Assembly (NCBI RefSeq): GCF_022458865.1 | Contig: NZ_JAJNMU010000010.1 | Span: forward strand, 186,001-250,000 | Direction: 5' to 3' | DNA length: 64,000 nt | Source of the DNA: Paenibacillus periandrae | Lineage (GTDB): Bacteria > Bacillota > Bacilli > Paenibacillales > NBRC-103111 | Part shown: positions 61,653-64,000 of the stretch, one piece after another | Layout of the letters: every line of letters begins with the position of its first letter | Position numbering within the stretch: the first letter of the stretch is position 1 | Position numbers and translations under genes: made by a program | Notes under the pieces: generated by a model | What the model was told of the DNA's origin: nothing | Databases searched by the model: none | The model's input: the letters and a program-made list of their open reading frames with translations, nothing else

Positions 61653-62066
61653 TTATGATGTAATATCGTCGAAATTCTGCAAAAGGCGCAACTCCAGCCC
61701 TTTTTCGTTTGTTGTTAGTTCTTGCATGATCGGAATAGTCATATCGGTATTGGGGTTGTATTTCAAGCCCCAGTGCATAATGGCAAAAACGACCGGAAAC
61801 AGGTCAAGTGCTTTTTGTGTTGGTCGGTACATGGTTTGTGCGCGGTTTGAATCTCCTTCTATCTTGACGAGCAGGCCTGCTTCAACGAGTGATTGGAGCC
61901 GTGCGCTCAAAATATTAGTTGAGATGTGCTCGCGTGAAGCAAGAAACTCGCGGTAATACCGCTTGTTATGGATAAGGACGTCACGAAGTATGACTAGGCT
62001 CCAGGGATCACCCCATATATCGAGCGCATATACGATAGGACAAACTGTGGAAGATCGCTTTTTCAT
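61653..62066 (-). CDS. HxlR-family winged-helix regulator, probable leaderless mRNA
   Basis: 137 residues from the ATG at 62066. HxlR pattern: VCPIVYALDIWGDPWSLVIL with a Cys near residue 9, YREFLASREHISTNILSARL recognition helix, GDSNRAQTMYRPTQKAL wing, and a longer C-terminal extension. The frame continues 21 codons upstream but that part reads through two operator repeats and the promoter. A -10 box TATAAT ends 7 bases before the ATG and no ribosome site is present. Divergent from an SRPBCC-fold protein, its likely target. Confidence 0.88.
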   Translation of the reverse strand: MKKRSSTVCPIVYALDIWGDPWSLVILRDVLIHNKRYYREFLASREHISTNILSARLQSLVEAGLLVKIEGDSNRAQTMYRPTQKALDLFPVVFAIMHWGLKYNPNTDMTIPIMQELTTNEKGLELRLLQNFDDITS

Positions 62067-62073
62067 GAGAATG

Positions 62074-62102
62074 ATTATACAATTCGTGCTTGCATTTTGC
62101 AA
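62074..62102 (-). promoter_or_regulatory. Sigma-A promoter of the second HxlR gene
   Basis: Minus strand TTGCAA, 17-bp spacer, TATAAT (perfect -10). The start of transcription falls at or within two bases of the ATG at 62066, giving a leaderless message. The -35 box lies inside operator 1. Confidence 0.7.
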
Positions 62103-62126
62103 GTTTGTACTTGCGTTTTGCAAGTA
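62089..62126. promoter_or_regulatory. Twin operators for the HxlR regulator, 21 bp apart
   Basis: Two palindromes: CTTGC-ATTTT-GCAAG (62089-62103) and TACTTGC-GTTTT-GCAAGTA (62108-62126). Their centres are 21 bp apart, two helical turns, so bound dimers would sit on the same face. Operator 1 overlaps the -35 box of the HxlR gene, operator 2 that of the SRPBCC gene, which fits repression of both. Confidence 0.75.
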
Positions 62127-62139
62127 CAAGATTTATACT
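62111..62139 (+). promoter_or_regulatory. Sigma-A promoter of the SRPBCC gene
   Basis: TTGCGT, 17-bp spacer, TATACT. The predicted start, near 62146, leaves about 33 bases of leader with a GAGGGGGG ribosome site. Confidence 0.68.
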
Positions 62140-62178
62140 CGGTGTGTAGTCAACAATTAACGAGGGGGGATAACTTGT

Positions 62179-62655
62179 ATGAATCAAAGTTACAGCACTT
62201 TTTTTAAGGTAGACCAAAGCCCCGAAGAAGTCTTCGCCGCCATCAATAACGTCCGCGGATGGTGGTCAGAGGAAATTGAGGGCACTACCGACGAACTCGG
62301 TGAATTTAAGTACCACCACCAAGATATTCACCGCTGCACCATCCAAATCACCGAGCTTGTTCCAGGTAAAAAGGTTGTTTGGCACATTACAGACAACTAT
62401 TTTAACTTCGTAAAGGAAAAGAGTGAGTGGAAGGATACCGACATTGTCTTCGAAATCGACAAGAAAGACGGCAAAACAGAAGTTCGATTTACGCACGTAG
62501 GCCTCGTTCCCGCGTATGAGTGCTACGCCGTCTGTACAGACTCCTGGGGCATCTACATAAGCGGCAGCCTTCACGACTTGATCACCAAGGGTAAGGGCCA
62601 GCCCAACCAAAGTGAGCAAATTGCAAATAAACACGGCATAGTTAACAATTCTTAG
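62179..62655 (+). CDS. SRPBCC-fold protein (AHSA1/START-like)
   Basis: 158 residues with GAGGGGGG before the ATG. Pattern of the Bet v1/AHSA1 fold: FFKVDQSPEEVFAAINNVRGWW, EVRFTHVGLVP, and a C-terminal helix beginning SWGIYISGSLHDL. Members bind hydrophobic ligands. Function unknown. Divergent from an HxlR gene whose operators overlap its promoter, so it is probably induced by the ligand that HxlR senses. Confidence 0.87.
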   Translation: MNQSYSTFFKVDQSPEEVFAAINNVRGWWSEEIEGTTDELGEFKYHHQDIHRCTIQITELVPGKKVVWHITDNYFNFVKEKSEWKDTDIVFEIDKKDGKTEVRFTHVGLVPAYECYAVCTDSWGIYISGSLHDLITKGKGQPNQSEQIANKHGIVNNS

Positions 62656-62959
62656 AAACCCCATGCCATAGACCGAAGGCTCGGCGCTTAGCAACCAAGG
62701 CTATGCCAAGAGATTGCGCTGCCTCTTCTCAAAGCGTCGAGCAACGTATTAGCAGTAGTCAACACAGACTCCTGCGGGTTTCTCCCCAAAAAACTATTTG
62801 TGATACGGTTCACCTTCAATTATGCGTCCATTCGCAACTTTGGTTTGCCAGTGGTTAAACTCATCATCTCGGTCAGTAAGTCGTGACTCTATAGCATAAT
62901 GGATCACAAAATTGAACACATGAGACATGTATGAATTGTTTTTGCTCGGGTGAGGTCGC
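62656..62959. other. 304-bp intergenic region with a possible short ORF
   Basis: Between the SRPBCC gene and the YbjQ gene. Contains the 44-codon minus-strand frame at 62794-62928 (entered separately); the rest is GC-mixed with no hairpin or promoter that I trust. Confidence 0.35.
62794..62928 (-). CDS. Possible small protein or remnant, 44 aa
   Basis: Begins MSHVFNFVIHYAIE and ends VANGRIIEGEPYHK. The frame is open 11 more codons upstream and there is no ribosome site. Composition is protein-like, so it may be the end of a lost gene. It lies 31 bases downstream of the YbjQ gene. Confidence 0.25.
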   Translation of the reverse strand: MSHVFNFVIHYAIESRLTDRDDEFNHWQTKVANGRIIEGEPYHK

Positions 62960-63271
62960 TTAAACGATCACAGCCGTCCCGCTTACAGCGACCATCAGCA
63001 TACCCTCTCGAATGACTTCGTAATCAATATCGACTCCGACAATCGCGTTAGCTCCCATCCCCGAGGCTTTCTGGGTCATTTCAGCAAATGCCGCATCTCT
63101 CGCTTCCTGAAGTTTGCCTTCGTAAGCGCGCGAGCGCCCCCCTACGAGGTCGGTAATCGACGCCTTAAAGTCTCTGAATACGTTGGCTCCCATAATGACT
63201 TCACCGGTGGCAATGCCCAGATACTGCTTGATCGGGGAACCTTCAATAGTTGGTGTAGTGGTTATTATCAT
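62960..63271 (-). CDS. YbjQ-family (heavy-metal-binding domain) protein
   Basis: 103 residues, full length for the family. Begins MIITTTPTIEGSPIKQYLG, with VIMGANVFRDF and GANAIVGVDIDYEVI, all characteristic. Members form pentamers of unknown function. GAGGA lies before the ATG. Single gene. Confidence 0.93.
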   Translation of the reverse strand: MIITTTPTIEGSPIKQYLGIATGEVIMGANVFRDFKASITDLVGGRSRAYEGKLQEARDAAFAEMTQKASGMGANAIVGVDIDYEVIREGMLMVAVSGTAVIV

Positions 63272-63298
63272 AAATTTTCCTCCTCAATTGGCCTAGTA

Positions 63299-63854
63299 CT
63301 ACTGTCTTTCCACCTCAAAGCCTTCCTTCTCCAGCAATGGAACTACACCCTGGTCGCCCAGCATATGCAGCATTCCAACTACATCCATATACGTTTCTTT
63401 TTTATCGCTGTTCAGACAGCCTCTAATCTGCTCGGCCATTCCTAACAAAGCCGCGGCTTCCATCGGATTGCTGCTTGGTGATAAGGGTAACCTGACGTAG
63501 AGACTGGTTCCAGACAGCTTGATAGCCTACAGTTTCAGCGACAAAGCGGAGCGGTACTTACGTGACATTCTGGATTAGCTTTGGCGCTGCTTCCAGCTTA
63601 ACTGCTTTGCCGTTTGCAATAGCATCTATGCTGCCTATTTGAATGGAAAAGGAGAGACCTTCTTTGGCACCGCTGACGGTTTGGATCGCTTCATCCCAAT
63701 TCACTTTGACATCCAGCTTCTCCAGAATTGGGCGCATCGAGACGAGTGTCACCCCATTTTCTAAAATCGGTTCGGACTTGCTGAATTTACCTGGATAAGC
63801 TGCTTGTCCTCCTTTCATATGAAAGCTGCTCATTCCCAATCCTACCAGCCCCAA
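63299..63854 (-). pseudogene. Broken gene with copper-amine-oxidase N-terminal-type domain
   Basis: The 98-codon front part has a signal-like start and an extracellular-type domain (VSMRPILEKLDVKVNWDEA). It stops at a TAA at 63558-63560, but the same frame continues directly with VPLRFVAETVGYQAVWNQS and LRQVTLIT, the conserved second half of the domain; a Tyr codon TAC changed to TAA would explain it. A frameshift follows: the next frame runs MEAAALLGMAEQIRGCLN to EKEGFEVERQ and a stop at 63299. No ribosome site marks the TTG at 63854. Confidence 0.75.
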
Positions 63855-63858
63855 TGAA

Positions 63859-63928
63859 ACAGAACCTAAACGAAAAGATAAACATCAGCTTAACTTTGCT
63901 CCTACTGTTTAGGTTCTGTTAAGCTGAT
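63859..63928. repeat. Two interleaved inverted repeats
   Basis: Arm A ACAGAACCTAAAC (63859-63871) pairs with 63907-63919; arm B ATCAGCTTAAC (63884-63894) pairs with 63918-63928. Order A-B-A'-B', 13 and 11 bp, both perfect, overlapping by two bases. Could form a pseudoknot or alternative hairpins in the leader of the response regulator gene that starts at 63957, or be a recombination scar. Confidence 0.7.
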
Positions 63929-63956
63929 TATGCTACTATGTAAATGGGTGAAAACA

Positions 63957-64000
63957 ATGACAAATCTATCTGATATTAAAATCGCAATCGTCGACGACGA
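63957..64000 (+). CDS. Response regulator, N-terminus only
   Basis: The first 14 residues read MTNLSDIKIAIVDD, with the acidic Asp pair that opens a receiver domain. The rest is beyond the window. GGGTG lies 6 bases before the ATG, a weak ribosome site. NarL or AraC type cannot be told. Confidence 0.6.
   Translation, partial: MTNLSDIKIAIVDD

Noticed and set aside
62067..62129. 21-codon extension of the second HxlR protein
   Set aside because: It translates promoter and operator DNA, as shown by its internal repeat.
1..64000. CRISPR arrays, tRNA or rRNA genes, transposases, phage integration sites
   Set aside because: No regularly spaced repeats, cloverleaf sequences, transposase motifs or integrase genes were seen on reading either strand.

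Overview
The window looks like a chromosomal segment of a Gram-positive endospore-former of the Bacillales, most like Paenibacillus. This rests on gene families and signals, not on a database match: strong AGGAGG-type ribosome binding sites with frequent TTG/GTG starts, a T-box leader, LplABC-type sugar importers with YesM/YesN two-component systems, lipoprotein solute-binding proteins and ATP-type PEP carboxykinase. No rRNA, tRNA, CRISPR array, intact insertion sequence or phage module was seen.

Layout. (1) 1-5.9 kb, minus strand: part of an aromatic meta-cleavage pathway (partial 2-keto-4-pentenoate hydratase, semialdehyde dehydrogenase), an ACT-domain malic enzyme, and a regulator joining an aromatic-sensing XylR_N/V4R front end to a PucR-type HTH. 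(2) 6.1-17.1 kb, minus strand: carbohydrate uptake, with two permeases, a binding lipoprotein and a TIM-barrel isomerase; then a sugar-binding lipoprotein / histidine kinase / AraC-type response regulator set in the order of the AraPST three-component sensor; then a Gfo/Idh oxidoreductase. A deleted remnant of a third isomerase lies between the two blocks. (3) 17.4-19.8 kb, plus strand: SDR, small hypothetical protein, 37-bp tandem repeat, luciferase-like monooxygenase. (4) 19.8-21.3 kb: asd behind a T-box leader with a good sigma-A promoter. (5) 21.3-34.2 kb, minus strand: an apparent long operon with an AbgB-like M20 hydrolase, a five-gene oligopeptide-type ABC importer, pckA and a chemoreceptor, followed by a Gfo/Idh protein and a tandem EthD-like protein. 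(6) 34.8-40.3 kb: a second YesN/YesM pair, a Crp/Fnr regulator divergent from a luciferase-like monooxygenase, and a second isomerase paralogue.

(7) 40.5-52.3 kb: an island resembling the organosulfur salvage loci of Bacillus (ytlI/ytmI and yxe type). It has OsmC, a second Opp-type importer, a LysR regulator, glutaredoxin, an M20 amidohydrolase, an NtaA/YtnJ-type monooxygenase and a DszC/SfnB-like flavoprotein. Two intergenic regions in this island share a conserved ~50-bp element, which suggests one LysR-type regulator acts at both. (8) 52.4-64 kb: mixed accessory genes, including MFS/LysR, a glycosyltransferase, DinB, a truncated malate/lactate dehydrogenase, a secreted unknown protein, two HxlR regulators each divergent from a target gene, class I aldolase, a YbjQ protein, a copper-amine-oxidase-type domain gene broken by a nonsense codon, and the start of a response regulator.

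Taken together, the genes describe a soil heterotroph that scavenges peptides, N-acyl amino acids, organosulfur compounds, sugars and aromatics. Malic enzyme, PEP carboxykinase and aldolase could handle the resulting C4/C3 units. Substrates of the transporters and monooxygenases are inferred from family and context only.
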